A DNA stretch of 64,000 nt from Plicaturopsis crispa FD-325 SS-3 (GCA_000827205.1 KN832562.1:983349-1047348), one strand, 5' to 3'; shown: positions 11,701 through 23,897, counted from the stretch's first letter. Numbers and translations are program-made. Notes: generated from the sequence alone by a model not told the origin.

Positions 11701-14700
11701 AAGTCAAGTTAAAATATGCGGGACACATACGAGTGAATCTCGTCCAGAATGATTCTACGATGGATACTGAGATCAGTAGAATGAACAACGAATTATAAGT
11801 GTCCCGACGAACCGCTTGATTTTGGGCGTCCAGACTTTGGCGAGAGGTGGCGATAACAACATGATAGCCAGCATCTCCGGGACTGTCACCAATATTTGGC
11901 ATTTCTGTGGGTCGTGAATTCGGTAATCGCGTGTATGGACGGCCCAGCAACTCCCTTTAAATTCGCGTTAGATATGGTCTGGGGCATCGTAGAATGTACG
12001 CACGGCCTTTCAAGTCTTTACTAAACCGTGCATATACCTCGGCGGCGATCTGAGTCACGAGGGCCTTGGTGGGCGCAACGTAGACAAGGATACCTTCATC
12101 ATCATTGCGCAAGACTTTCTCCATTGCGTAATACGATATGAAAGTCTTTCCGGCAGACGTCGGTGCTAGAGCAAAGGAGAATCAGCCTTGTGTGCACGAA
12201 TAAGTTTGATTATAGATGTGCCTACCGACGACCAAGAGTGAGCTTTCTTCATCAATGCAGTCAAGGACTTCGCGCTGCCACGCGTCGGGATAGAACGTAA
12301 CACGTTTCTTGGGATCCGCTTGGGAGTCCATACTTCTGTCCATGAACTCTCCGAAGAGATGCAGCTGCCACACAACAGGCTCCTCCTTGATCTGCATGAA
12401 CGGATACAGCAATGACTTATCTCTCGATTTGACCAGTTTGACGAAATCAAAACTGAGCTTTTGGTCGGTTTCTTGCAGCGGGGTCGACGCCTTGAGCGAC
12501 TCCAGATAGTCGCCTAGTCCGAGGACGGTCAAAACTGCGGAGAGCTTCGACGAGACCGTCGGGGTAACAGTCCTGCGGTCGAAGATCTCTTTCGTCTTGC
12601 GCACGAGTGACACTGTGTATCTATCGTGAATCGCAGAAGCGGCCTGGTCCACTTCAGATAGCGAGATCCACTCTCGGAGCTCTAGGTTGATTTCGAAGAG
12701 ACGCATCTCTGCGGCGAGGAATGGGTCCTCGTTTCTTGTTTTGTTGCGTAGCAGGCTTCGAAGATACTCGATCTTCCGCGACGTCGATAATTTGCCCATG
12801 GCCTCCAGCTGCTCGGTCCACCAGCGCTGCGACGCGCTCCCTTGATCAGTCTTCTTTCCCTCCTCAATGTTGCGGAGAAGCTTCTCTTTCGAGGTAAGAG
12901 GTTTTTCCTTCCCTTTCTTGGCCGGCTGTTTGACAACAGCGGGCTTTTTCTGCGTAGCGCACATGTCAGAACCAGCGATTACGACACTACTAGGAAAGGT
13001 ACAGAGGAAAACGACGAACCTTGTCAGATGCGGTCTTGGAGGTTGCGGTCTGCGCACCGACGGGTACGATGACGGTCTGCTTCAGAACTGCACCGAACGC
13101 GCCTGTGAGAGTGCCGGCCTGCCGTTGCAGCGATGCCATAAACCGCTGCTCCCGGCGGAAGAATTTCTTTCGCGCCTTTGCGTCTACAGGTTTTGCGACA
13201 ACCTTACCGCCGCCGAGGTGTTCAGGGAGAATCGATTTCACCGGATTGTGCCAATGGTGCGTGTCGGCGAAGACGGTCCCTGCGACGTTGAAATCCATGT
13301 GCGAGTCAGTGGTTATGGCCGCGTCCGATGGAGAAACGTCCACGTGGATTGATGAGAGCTCATCGTCGAAGACATCGTTCTCAAACGGCAACAGCGAGAA
13401 CGGCTCTGATGGAGGGGACGAATTGAGGGTAGATGGCGGGGAAGGCGGAGGCGGGAATTGCGCGCAGAATGTCGTGACATCTGGAGTGGGTGTCTTGACG
13501 GTTGCCCAGATGGCGTCGAGGCGAGTGGATGCGGAGGGACCGACAATGTCGCTGATGGTGAGATCACGGTGGGATGCAATGAAATCTAGGAGGGCTACAA
13601 ACACTCTACCATCTATGTCTAAGTGTATATTAGAAGATGCAGTGCATGCATCTATTTTGTGGTACAAAACCGGGAGAAAACGATGGACGACCTCGTCCTC
13701 TAGCTTGGGGTGCAGATGTCGTAGAGACTGCGCGCGCTCCTCGATAGACAGGCCGTCGAGCAAAAGGATGTGGGCAACAAACACATATAGGAGCTCCGGT
13801 TTCACGTTTTGAGAAGATGCCACGATGGTGGATAGCACGGAATCGATGTCTAATTTGTCGTGTGGGGAACCAAGCGCTAGTGGTATGCTTGCCTTCGAAT
13901 TTTTTGCCACTTCGGCATCAAGAGCTTGCTGTGCCACGGGCACGGCTTTCCAAAAGTCTGGAAGCAATTGTTTGTTCGCATCGACATCCAATCTAGACTC
14001 GTAGACAAATGACAGGATCTACGTTCTCCTCAGCAATATGCTCTGTTACGCGAGCACAACCAACGCTCACCTTCGAGTCACGAAACTCGGATCCTTGAAG
14101 GAGAGTCACTGAGATCCCGCCAGTCAGAAGCTCGAAGAGAAAAACGCGCTGCGAAAGTACGCGTTCAGCAGAGAGCGGTGTCTTGTCAAGGAGGCCTCCA
14201 TCGCTTGTCATAACAAACATGGGCTGTTATAGCGAATGAGTAAGCATGTGTCTACTTCGTATAAGCAGATGTTGAGCAAATGTACCTTCAATGATCTTTG
14301 CAAATCTAACCATGCTGGATCCGATATGCTCGAGAACGTGTGAACGGGGATATCTAGCCTGGAGATGTGGGCGAAAAGGAGCCGTCGTGCGAGGGTTCGT
14401 GCTGCCACGATGTCATCTCCGCAGCCCGTGTGCAGGGTGGTGTGTCGTTTATCTATGCAGAGGTTAGCCTCATGGTGTGTTATTATTAGAAAACGAGAAT
14501 TACCCTCCCAGAACACGATCTCGAATACGGCGTTCCGTTTCAAAAAGTCGGTTAGGACACGCTCAAGTGTGTAGATCGCGTGTAGCGGCTGAAAGCTCGG
14601 ATCTTCAAGATAGGCGGTCAGCAATTCGATTTCTACCATATGAAGAGGAAGAATAATACCATTTTTACGGGCAAGGGCCAACAAAGGATCGTCCAAGACG

Positions 14701-14975
14701 ACTTGCAGCAACGCCTCGCCTACTTACATGTAATCAGATAAAATATGCCTGCGGTCAGATCAATTCAATGTGGAATCGATTGGGCACTTACCATCGAGAA
14801 CGAACGGTTCGGAGCCTGCATAATCGCCTACGAGGTCCATCCATCTCGCTCGTCTACTCGCATTGATGTACCATTGCGCGTCGAGGTACTCGACGCAGGC
14901 TGCAGCCGACAGCAAAGCTGCGGACTGATCCTGTCGAAGTCCTGCGTAGTCGTTTTCGAAATCCTCTAAGTCCAT
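8747..14975 (-). CDS. DDX60: DDX60/Ski2-like DExH-box RNA helicase
   Basis: Very large superfamily 2 helicase of roughly 1,700 residues in many exons. Reading along the minus strand: an acidic N-terminus ([13 protein letters not shown]); a long N-terminal region typical of DDX60 (around 13000-14950); [15 protein letters not shown] just ahead of motif [19 protein letters not shown] (about 12120-12165); motif Ia-type [18 protein letters not shown]; motif [15 protein letters not shown] split by an intron near 11700-11750; [16 protein letters not shown] (about 10440-10530); [18 protein letters not shown]; motif [17 protein letters not shown] (about 10100-10150); and a C-terminal helical region ending [12 protein letters not shown] plus [10 protein letters not shown] places it in the Ski2-like group, and the N-terminal part and length point to DDX60. 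Animal DDX60 is linked to antiviral RNA responses, but the fungal role is unknown. An in-frame ATG at 14999 is an alternative start. Confidence 0.85.
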
Positions 14976-16687
14976 GTCGAGGATGAGGGTTGGGACCAAG
15001 ACGCACCGACTGTTTACGAGCGTCTAGTACCGTTTGTTTCGCCTCGAGGATCCTGTTCAAAGACAGGTCAGTTTCGCGGCCATTGAAATAGCCCGAGATT
15101 TGGAGCAGAAAATTGCCATATCAAATCTAATTTGTGGCCCAATTTCTTTCTGGCAAGCACGCATCGACTTGGACTCAAGTACTCACTAGTACTCACTGCT
15201 GGTTTGGTACCATCACCGCTATTGCCTACACTGACTCTTGGCCGTAGCTCTGATTCATTTTAGACAATGCCACCAACTACAATTGCCAATCTTCTTTGAC
15301 TCTGTGACAATGCTGCGGGGTAGAGTCGGAAAAACTTGAACGAATGTAGCTCGATATCGAGGGGCAAGGTGACACTGACTTCCAGCCTGGCAGGAGGACG
15401 CGACGGTAATCTCCATTCTGTGTCTCGGAATACTCCATCTTCTCATAAGTAGGGAAAAACTGCTTGCGGTCTGGCCCTAAATCTCAATGTAGAAGACGGC
15501 ATCGAGCTGGGGCAAACCCTTTTGGTGTTGGTTGCGCGTAGCGCCAACGCGAAGCTGGCACGCACAAGAAGCAGCTAGCGCTACCGTTTTAACATTACCA
15601 AGGACAACAGCTCCCTGTGCGTGATTCGTACCAGAAAGGATGTAAAGGCAAGGTCAGATCCTGCTTCAAAGCATCAGCTGATTGACAATTCCCGTTTGCT
15701 CTTAGTTTTGTACTAGTAGACGTTCTCTCTGAGTCTGCATCCTTTCGCCGTTTACCCATATAACTCGTGCGTGATGCCGTGTGACCACGCACTCCATTCC
15801 TCGGAGGAGGGCAACTCCGGACGTGCGTTCGTCGTGAGCGTTCCACGTCAAGACGGTCTCCCCCTTGCAACACACCCCACAGAACATGTAAGTACTCCTG
15901 CACGAATACTCCGGTCTGACGGACCCTCCTACCGTTTGAATATCCGTATCAGGCGTGAGAAGGGTTTCCTCTGCCAATCAGTGCTCCAATTCTAGAACTT
16001 CTGACATATTCCATGCACAGGAAGAGTGTAACAAAGACTGCCGTACCTTGGTCAGTGTACGCGTTCTCCTTATGCCCCCAGCTCTTTGCTCAACCGTCCG
16101 CCACAAGCCTAGCATATCGCTATTACATCCTGTGGTCGGCGCTTTCTCGAGTTTCTCCATGAGTCCATTCGAGGCAGATGGGTACGACCGGGTGCTTGAA
16201 TGCCGATGCGCCGCCAGTCTGGTCTCGAAGATACGAAGTCTGATAGCTGTCTATCATCTCGAAGGTCTACCTAATGCTAATGTGGAGAGTCCGAAAGGGC
16301 CTTGTACTGGCCTTGTGCTTTGGCTCTGACTCGGACTTCGACTTGTCATGCCCAGAGCAAAACGTTATCTTCACTCCGCTAAAGCCCATGCGTCCTCTCG
16401 ATTCTGCAGGTGTGTAAACAGCTGAAATATATGCGGTCTTTGGCTACCATTTGAGTCTGCACATCCCAGCGTTCGAAACTGTTGCGGCGGGGACAAGGAC
16501 TTCCGTTACCCCGCATGACGTCGGGCGGGCCGGCGTGCCGGGCATCGATTAATGTCGCCTTACAGTCTCATCTGCAAAGTGTCTCCAAGGCGCAACAGTT
16601 TTGCCCGTCGACGGCGTTATCACTGTATCAGTGCGGGGTCGAGTTCCAGGGGGTAATCTGACCGGGCCGGACCAGGCCGCGCCCAGT
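14976..16687. other. 1.7-kb region without a recognised gene
   Basis: Lies between the divergent helicase (-) and aldo-keto reductase (+) genes and must contain both promoters. Several open frames of 60-124 codons occur (15255-15446, 15702-15977, 15955-16329), but none has domain features or splice-supported extension. The region may contain a decayed gene, but I cannot name one. Confidence 0.5.
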
Positions 16688-16697
16688 TATATATAAA
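16688..16697 (+). promoter_or_regulatory. TATA box of the aldo-keto reductase gene
   Basis: TATATATAAA stands 47-56 bp before the ATG at 16744, between a GC-rich stretch and the leader. It is a good match to a fungal core promoter. Confidence 0.6.
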
Positions 16698-16743
16698 GGA
16701 GGTTGGTCGTACTCGCCACACAAACCCATATCGTTATCCAACA

Positions 16744-18101
16744 ATGGCGTCTCCCAGCGTAAAACTCAACAACGGCAAGGAAATCCCACTAGTTGGTCTC
16801 GGTGAGTAACGTTAGATTGTCCCTTGATTGTAGCACTAATACAATGACTGGAACAGGGACTTGGCAATCGAAACCTGGCGAAGTAGCCAAAGCCGTCGCG
16901 TATGCCCTCAAGGAGGGTGGCTACAGACATATCGACTGCGCCTGGTAAATGATTTTGCTACCGCAATCGTTTTGCAAGAGTCTTAAATATACACAGGATA
17001 TACGGAAATGAGAAGGAAGTCGGAGATGGTATCCGCGAGTCCGGGGTGCCGCGGTCTGAGCTCTTCGTAAGTTGAGTACATCTCTCCATCCATGGTCTCT
17101 ACTCACCTATTGAAAGCTCACCAGCAAGGTGTGGGGCACTTACCACTCGCGGGTCGAAGAAGCTCTGGACCAGTCGCTCGCCGACTTGGGAACGGACTAC
17201 CTCGATCGTAAGTACCCCTCACCATTTCGCGCGGCAACATCTGACACTGTCACGAACAGTGTACCTCATGCACTGGCCCGTGCCGATGAACCCGAAGGGC
17301 AGCGACCCGAAATTCCCCCTCCTCCCCAACGGTGTCCGTGACATTGATTTCTCCTGGAGCATCGTCGACACATGGAAACAGATGGAGGCGGTCGTGAAAA
17401 AGGGTACGTTCTATACTACACCACATGACCCCTGGACAACGGCTGACAGGCTTGCAGGCAAAGTTAGGTCCATCGGCTTCTCGAACTTCTCCGTGAAGAA
17501 GATCGAGGAGATCCTGCCCACGGCAGAGATCCTCCCGGTCGTTGACCAGCTCGAGCTGCACTTGTACAACCCGCAGCACAAGCTCATCGCGTACCTGAAG
17601 GAGAAGAACATCGTCCCGCAGGCGTACTCCCCGCTCGGCTCGACGAACTCGCCCATCCTCAACGACGCGACTGCCGCGGAAATCGCCGCGAAACACGGCC
17701 TGACGAACGCGGATGTCCTCCTCGGGTGGCTGCGTAAGTGTGGTTCTACCTGGGATGCATACCTTGCTGAATTACTGGATACAGTCGCGAAGGAAGTCGT
17801 GGTCCTCCCAAAATCTGTCACGCCCGCACGTATCGCGTCCAACCTCTCCGGCGCACTTGCCGCGGCCAAGAAACTCGACGCGTCCGACATCGAGAAGCTA
17901 GACGGCGTTGCTGCGTCTGGGAAACAAAAGCGGTATGTCGTTGCCTCTTCAACCTCCCTGTCACAATATTGAGTCTCGTCATTGCTTTTGCAGACTCGTT
18001 ATGCCTCCTTGGGGTTCGTGTTTTTCACTCATATCAAGTAGTTTTTGGTTACTGACGTTGTAAATACAGTCATCGACCTCGGCTTCGACAACTGGCCCTG
18101 A
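16744..18101 (+). CDS. Aldo-keto reductase (aldehyde/glycerol dehydrogenase type)
   Basis: NADPH-dependent aldo-keto reductase of the classical (beta/alpha)8 AKR fold, cytosolic. The N-terminus [20 protein letters not shown] leads to [14 protein letters not shown]. Catalytic residues are visible: Asp46 and Tyr51 in HIDCAWIYGNE, the Lys in KVWGTYH and the His in LYLMHWPVP. The cofactor-binding side has [25 protein letters not shown], and [16 protein letters not shown]. The C-terminus ends [10 protein letters not shown]. There are about eight exons with short introns (for example the donor gtgagt after VGLG). Length is about 300 residues, normal for the family. It is not a close relative of the two AKR genes at 35.7-40.3 kb, which begin MSTA-TPRKIGYG and belong to a different AKR branch. 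Substrate not predictable. Confidence 0.9.
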
Positions 18102-18213
18102 GAGTAGGAACAGAAGATGCAGAAGATGTATATATCTGTATTTTAGACAATTTAACGCGCTTCATATTGATTCAACTTGTTTTGTGCTTGGAACGAACGT
18201 GTAGCATCGAGGG

Positions 18214-19366
18214 TTAGAAAGTATGACCAGTCGAATTTCTCCAAAATGAGTCTAGCTGCGGGCACGGAGAGCGATGGGCGTCGGAGGCGGTTGTGGAAGG
18301 AACTGAAGTAGTGAGGTTCCTAGCCGGGGTAGCGGCAAGATGGGGGTCCGAGGCGGCGGCGTTGACCTTCACTGGAACACCTGGAGCAATCAGGTCTGCA
18401 ACACATTGCAATACCTGGGGTGCGCAGTCATACAGGTATATCTGCGTCACTTGTGATTTTCTAGGAAGGCACTTCCATACCCGGGAAAGATCATAGCGTC
18501 CGTCATGGAGGTAAACCTCAATCGCTGGCTGGCTCACTGAATGCGATGTCGGGGATGGCGGAGAACCGGGCGGAAAATGTGTTGGGGCAGATAGCGAGTC
18601 TACACAGCGTAGCCGCAGTAGATGGTTAACCGAACCCATTGTGGTGGTGGTAGGTTCGTAACCGCCATCGATACGAAGTTCGAGCCGTCGGGTCTCTGTC
18701 GAACAATAATAGGCCATTTCAGCAATTGTGCCCCTTGAGGACGGGCATTTGACAGTGACCTTAGCGTTGGGGTGGAAGGCGGAGACGGCAAGAAAATCAA
18801 TGCAATCATTTGCATCGCCGAGTATTGTGACAGTGCGCACGGACGGGACGTAGATGGATGCACATGGGGTCAAGCCAGGGGATTTCGACGTCCAATAGCG
18901 TGGAGAATCGGAGAACACCGTTTCCAACGTCTCTAGCTGGGGCATCGCCTGAAGGCAGGCGCCTAGTTGCGTGAGGGAGGGTATATGAGGGTGCTTATAT
19001 TCGAAATATAAGCGTTTCAAGTTTGGGAGGGGAGGAAAGTTCCATGCAAGAGTGCATCCTGCAAAGTTTAGGGTGTCTAGACGCGGTGCGTGGGTGTCCC
19101 AGGGCGATTCCGCGCCAATGGCCACATACGTGCGATACGCTCACGTATTGTAGGCTACGATTATCACCCTAGGGTACTGTGTGACAGAATATCTCAGCAA
19201 GAATCTTGACCGGTAAGAGGCGACATATTGGAGAATTTATGTTTCGTTTAGCCTTCAACGCCAGTATGGTGCGCTTGTGATGGACGATGCTCTGGTCGAT
19301 CTCGCAATGACTGCGTTCGTAAGGATCGGAGGCCAACGACATGCCGTTTGGGTGGAGGATGGACAT
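18214..19366 (-). pseudogene. F-box/LRR-type gene, apparently broken by deletion
   Basis: On the minus strand an ORF starting at 19366 has the usual basidiomycete F-box leader (a helix with HCEIDQSIVHHKRTI) followed by the F-box core LLPVKILAEIFCH, then a stop just after CHTVP. Past the stop the sequence still encodes VSHVCGHWRGIALGHP, the conserved post-F-box segment. The frame then changes, and a 303-codon ORF (19125 to 18214) carries leucine-rich segments (PRLDTLNFAGC, LPNLKRLYFEY, MPQLETLETVF). The normally 100-200 residue stretch between the F-box and the LRR part is missing. I read this as a host F-box gene with an internal deletion, a frame change and one premature stop. The 303-codon ORF could still be expressed on its own. 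Confidence 0.6.
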
Positions 19367-19599
19367 AGGAACTGTACGAGCGTGTGCAGCTTCCGCACTC
19401 CGCTCCGTGCGCTCGAGTCTAGTCTGAGAAGCTATAGTGACGGAGGACCGCGATGATGCAACAACTATAGCTTGAGTCTGAGACGATGAACGAAAGCATG
19501 GGACCTAGTTTTATATTGCAATAGCATCATAATGGGACACATATAAGGAGACCCATTCGCCTCTCAACCCATCTCCAAAAACCATCCAAGACCCAACGC

Positions 19600-20246
19600 T
19601 CAGGCGATGAGAGTCGACGCAGTAGCCGAGTCGTACTTGAACGTCGGCGGGATCTGCTGCTTCGTCTTGTAGTAGCGCGCGAGACGGTGGATACGGGACT
19701 CGATGAGAATGAGACGGAACTTGGAGTCCTTGTCCTTGCGGTTGGTCTCGAGGTGCTTGCGCACGGCCACCGCCTTTTTGACGAGGTGCCAGAGGTCCTC
19801 GGGGATGGACGGTGCCAATCCTATCCCCAAACAAAAAGGTATTTTATAACATATAAATATGCAGACACGCGATAAGATCGGTGCGCAGAAGGAGAGAAAG
19901 CAGAGTATGAGCATGATCAACACGGAAGAATGGGGTAGGGAGGCGCACCCTGGGACTTGAGGATACGGAGAATCTTGTTACCGGTGACGAAGCGCACTTG
20001 GGGGATGCCGTGCGAGTCACGGAGGATAACACCGATCTGCGACGGGGTGAGACCCTTGCGGGCAAGTTTGATAATGTGCTCGACGACGTCGTCGGGCGTG
20101 GTCTTGAGCCACGTAGGGGGAGCGCGGCGGTAGGGGAGCGCGGAGGACGCTGTTCATCGCACGAATCGGTGAATATCTGACTTGTTCAATCATACATGGA
20201 TAAGGGACGTACAAATGCCCTTTCCGGGAGCGTGCATGCGACCCAT
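19600..20246 (-). CDS. RPS13: 40S ribosomal protein S13 (uS15)
   Basis: Small-subunit cytosolic ribosomal protein uS15. Exon 1 encodes [11 protein letters not shown]; exon 2 encodes [39 protein letters not shown] and [20 protein letters not shown]; the last exon encodes [39 protein letters not shown] and the C-terminus [14 protein letters not shown]. All joins keep frame, and the length (about 151 residues) and motifs match the family across eukaryotes. The gene is head-to-head with RPS6, with 405 bp between start codons. Confidence 0.97.
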
Positions 20247-20651
20247 GATGACTCTGAAAAGCAGGAAACCAGTCAGAAACGCAGCACAGACCACCAGAGA
20301 GAACGCACAGTTTTGAGGCAGCCGGGGGAGATCTTGAGGAAAAGGGTTTGTCGTTGGCGTTGGCGACTTAGCAGATTTTGCGAAACTCGCTGCGAGCGCG
20401 CGTGGTTTCAGCCACATTTGTCATGCTATACAGTACCAAACCTTAATTTCCTGGTGGTCGGGATATGCCGAGCGAGGCAAAGTGGCTGCTGCAGGACTCG
20501 CGAACGGCGACCGAACGAAATAAATATCAAGACAAGTCTCGACGTCGTTGCCGCCGACGCTGACAAGGCCCATCTCCTTCCGCAAGGTCTGTACTATTCA
20601 TTCAGCTCTGTATATCTGCATCGGTTCTGATATCTCGATATTTCGTCCAGT
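20247..20651. promoter_or_regulatory. Shared divergent promoter region of RPS13 and RPS6
   Basis: 405 bp separate the two start codons of oppositely transcribed ribosomal protein genes, so both promoters must lie here. No clear TATA box is seen. A 5'-UTR intron is possible on either side. Confidence 0.6.
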
Positions 20652-21595
20652 ATGAAGCTCAACATCGCCAGTGCGTCTTCCTGATCTTGTGCACCGTTCT
20701 TGAGCTGTACATCTGACAGGCCTCCTCACGCAGACCCCGCAACCGGGGAACAAAAGACCATCGACCTTGACGAGGAGAAGAGATTGTACGCAGCATAGCA
20801 TGGATCGGGGAGGCTCACGGATTGACTAACCTCTGTCCACAGCCGTGTCTTCTACGACAAGAAAATCTCGCAGGAGGTCGCGGCAGACTCTGTCGGTGAC
20901 GAATGGAAGGGCTATGTCTTCCGCATCACGGGCGGCAACGACAAGCAGGGTTTCCCCATGAAGCAGGGTGTCCTCCTCCCTTACCGTGTTAAGCTCCTCC
21001 TCGCCGATGGTCACTCATGCTACCGTCCCCGCCGCACCGGTGAGCGCAAGCGCAAATCCGTGCGTGGCTGCATCGTTGGCCCGGATATCGCTGTGCTCTC
21101 GCTCGTCATTGTCAAGCAGGGCGAGTCGGAGATCCCGGGGCTCACCGACAACGTCCTGCCCAAGCGCCTCGGCCCTAAGCGTGCGACGAAGATCAGGAAG
21201 TTCTTCAACTTGAGCAAGGAGGACGATGTCAGGAAGTACGTTGTGCGGAGAGAGGTCACCAGCTCCAAGAAGGAGAACGCGAAGCCGTATACCAAGGCGT
21301 GAGTTTTTTTCTACGTGCATGTCGTTTTGCAGGAGAAATCTGACAGTGTCGCAGACCCAAAATTCAACGCCTCGTCACCCCCCTCCGTCTCCAGCGCCGC
21401 CGTCACCTGCGGTCCGTCAAGCGCCGCAAGCTCGAACACCAGAAGGAGCAGAAGTCGGAATACGCGTGCGTATTTCTTGTCGCTGATACTGATGGCCCGT
21501 GCGCTAATCGAAATAAATGTAGGGCTGTCCTCGCCAAGCGCGTTGCCGAGAAAAAGGCAAAGGTCGCCGCCATCAAGGCATCCCACCACAAGTGA
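20652..21595 (+). CDS. RPS6: 40S ribosomal protein S6 (eS6)
   Basis: Small-subunit ribosomal protein eS6, the classic TOR/S6-kinase pathway target. A tiny first exon encodes MKLNIA, followed by [75 protein letters not shown] and [20 protein letters not shown]. Later exons carry [20 protein letters not shown], the [16 protein letters not shown] segment and the basic tail [23 protein letters not shown]. The tail lacks the Ser-rich phosphorylation cluster of animal S6, as in many fungi. Exons join at consensus GT-AG sites and the stop is at 21593-21595. Confidence 0.97.
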
Positions 21596-22368
21596 GTCTT
21601 GAGTCTTCGATTATGCAGTGACATGATACTCATGTATGCGAACCTAGGGCTTAAACGTGTCCTTTCGAGTTGCCTCATCCCTCGCGTCGTCTCATGCTGT
21701 CTTGCTTCCTATGGTCAATCAACCATGCGTTTTCATCCCCTCCATACAACTGTCCCCCTCGTCGCTTACTACTTATGCGCATGTCATATATGCTGAACCC
21801 ATATTGAATCTGGAAAGTCTTGTGATGGCGCGATACGATCGTGCTCTATGTAAGACGCTTGGCTCGTTCGGATATACCATGGCATGTGTACGGTACACCT
21901 CGTAGCAGTCAACGGATTGCGACTTTGGATATCGCTTTGCAAGTAGGTTCAACTTCAACATGTCCGAATCCTTTACGCGGGCCACTCTTGCTGTTACCAC
22001 CAACTGGCTGTCCATACCAAGTCCATACCCGGGCCATATAGGTCTCGCACTTCCGTTGAGACTTGCCCACGCACATTCCTTGTCTCCAAGCTAGGAGCGG
22101 GACAACTGCAGGCACCACCGCGTATCACTTAGGATGGACGTCGGGTACAGGATGGCGGCGAGCTCAAACTGGACAAAGCCACGCTCCATTACTGGTCAGA
22201 CAAGAATATCCGAGCCCGTGAGGTTGAAAGAATTGTTTCGACGGATGCTAAGGGAGACTACATTACTGCTCCATTCAGCACAGCTCCTGGCCAAGCTGTA
22301 ACTATGTAAACTAGGCTAGGTAAGACCCCATGAATTCCTGAGTTGATACCATTTCACCACTGACAAAG
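21596..22368. other. Intergenic region with one dispersed-repeat copy
   Basis: RPS6 3' flank and upstream region of the first receptor-like gene. A short open stretch around 22160-22310 encodes LHYWSDKNIRAREVERI and ends in a stop. Part of it (22197-22258) recurs at 40397-40458. No complete gene is visible. Confidence 0.5.
22197..22258 (+). repeat. Dispersed 62-nt repeat, copy 1
   Basis: Aligns without gaps to 40397-40458 at about 52 of 62 positions, with a common core tatccgagcccgtgaggt/catccgagcccgtgaggt and a shared gatgctaag. Origin unknown. Confidence 0.6.
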
Positions 22369-23897
22369 ATGTGGTTTGCACCGTTGCAAACAACTTTAGC
22401 ATACGGGCTGTTGGTCAAGGGCGCGCGTGCTGCTCTCAGAACCATCGACGACACGTCTTCTCTGATAACGTACCAAGGAGACTGGTACAGAAGCGCGAGC
22501 ACGCTGGATTATGGGGGATCGCATGCATGGAGCGAGGACAGAAACGCGACCGCGACGCTCGCTTTCAGTGGTGCGTATCGGCTGTCAATGTCTCTGGAAT
22601 GACACCAGCTGATCAGTTCGATGTCGTAGGGACAGAAATCGCATACTTAGCACCGCAATGGCCGCACGTAGTCAATGTCCAGCTGAGTCTGGACGACCGA
22701 CCTGCGGAGATCATCGACTTGCAAGATCACGACGCATCACATAGCGACGCAGGCTCAGAGTCGAGCGTGGTGTGGAGGGCACACTCACTGAGTGACGGAC
22801 ATCACACGCTTGTGGTATCGATGGCCGACCATAGTCGATACGTGATTGTGGACGCCATTGCGTACGCATCTACACAATGTTCAGCATTCTGCCTCGATAC
22901 TGACGGCATGTATCTCTGCAGATACGATGATGGCACTGCCGCGTCGAGGGGTGGAGAAGTCATACATGTCATGCAAACCCAAATGGCGAGCGTCTATAGT
23001 AGGCGCGCTGCTGTCCTAGCATCCCCAACCCCCAACCATGACGACGCCATAAGTCCCGGCGAGTCCACGGATTTCGACGACTCCGCGAACTCTGACGGCG
23101 AAAGGGCTGTAGCAGCTTGGGAGATTGCTGTCGGCGTCACGGTGGGCGCCTTCCTTCTGTCGGGGCTTGTCGGCTGTGCAGCGTTCTGCTACTGGCGCCG
23201 TCGTCAGCGGCGTTACAGGGCCCTTGATCGCAGCCATGCTGAGGCCTTTCGTGAGGACAGCGCTACGGGGCTGGAGCTGCTGCCTGATCCTGCGATGGGC
23301 AGCTCCGTATTCGGTGCAAGCCAGTCCGGACATGGCTCTTACCAACATTTAGTCCCCGGAGACATAGCTGGGACCCATGGTCCGTATGATCCCTACGCTG
23401 CCTCGAGTCTGGCGGCGCAGAACGTTCCTGCGGTCCAGTATCCGCCTGACACTGCATCAATGCAGTTCCCTTCTGACGGGTCACGAAATCCACCGATTCA
23501 TTTGTACCCGCCACCCACCGCTACCATATCACACTCAACTGCGACACATCCGCCTTTTGACGCATCACCAAACCCACCCCGAGATGTTTACCCTACGCCC
23601 ACCACGGACGCGCCACGAATTTCCGGTCCATTGCCAAGGCCCCCTACGAACAACGTGACGGACCCAGAGAGACCCAGCTCGTCATCACGGCTTTCACGAC
23701 GCGACGAGCATTCCTTCTCAGCGCCAAATCATCTCGAAGACGACCCTGTCTCCACTGCAGGCCGTGCCGGATCGCCACCACATCTACCCGCCGATGTGTC
23801 TGTGCGGGAGGCGCAGGCGTGGAAACTAGCTCGATTCGATCGCCCAGCACCGGCACCGGCGGGCAGGGCGCCTTCTCCACCGCCAGCATATAATTAG
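22369..23897 (+). CDS. Receptor-like single-pass membrane protein with lectin-like ectodomain, copy 1
   Basis: Type I membrane protein of a kind abundant in Agaricomycetes. Three exons: 22369-22570, 22630-22861 and 22922-23897. The N-terminal hydrophobic leader (MWFAPLQTTLAYGLLVKG) precedes RTIDDTSSLITYQGDWYR, the DDTSPLI-Y motif that opens a jelly-roll-like ectodomain. This continues through GGSHAWSEDRNATATLAFSG, VNVQLSLDDRPAEIIDLQDH and HTLVVSMADHSRYVIVDAI to the YDDGT joint. A transmembrane helix follows (AVGVTVGAFLLSGLVGCAAF), then a basic stop-transfer WRRRQRRYRA and a long Pro/Ser-rich cytoplasmic tail ending PSPPPAYN. The first intron is fixed by comparison with copy 2, where both products read F-(T/S)-G-(T/I) across the joint. 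Ligand and function unknown. Confidence 0.8.

Noticed and set aside
13021-13812. 263-codon + strand ORF opposite the helicase gene
   Set aside because: It is the antisense of a continuous helicase exon (12990-13991) and has no independent motifs.
15595-16329. Overlapping open frames of 74-124 codons on both strands
   Set aside because: No domain motifs, no consistent splice sites, and frames overlap on opposite strands; treated as chance ORFs in an intergenic region.
22160-22310. Possible short gene ending at 22307-22309
   Set aside because: The frame is open for about 45 codons only, with no start or upstream exon; reported as a dispersed repeat instead.
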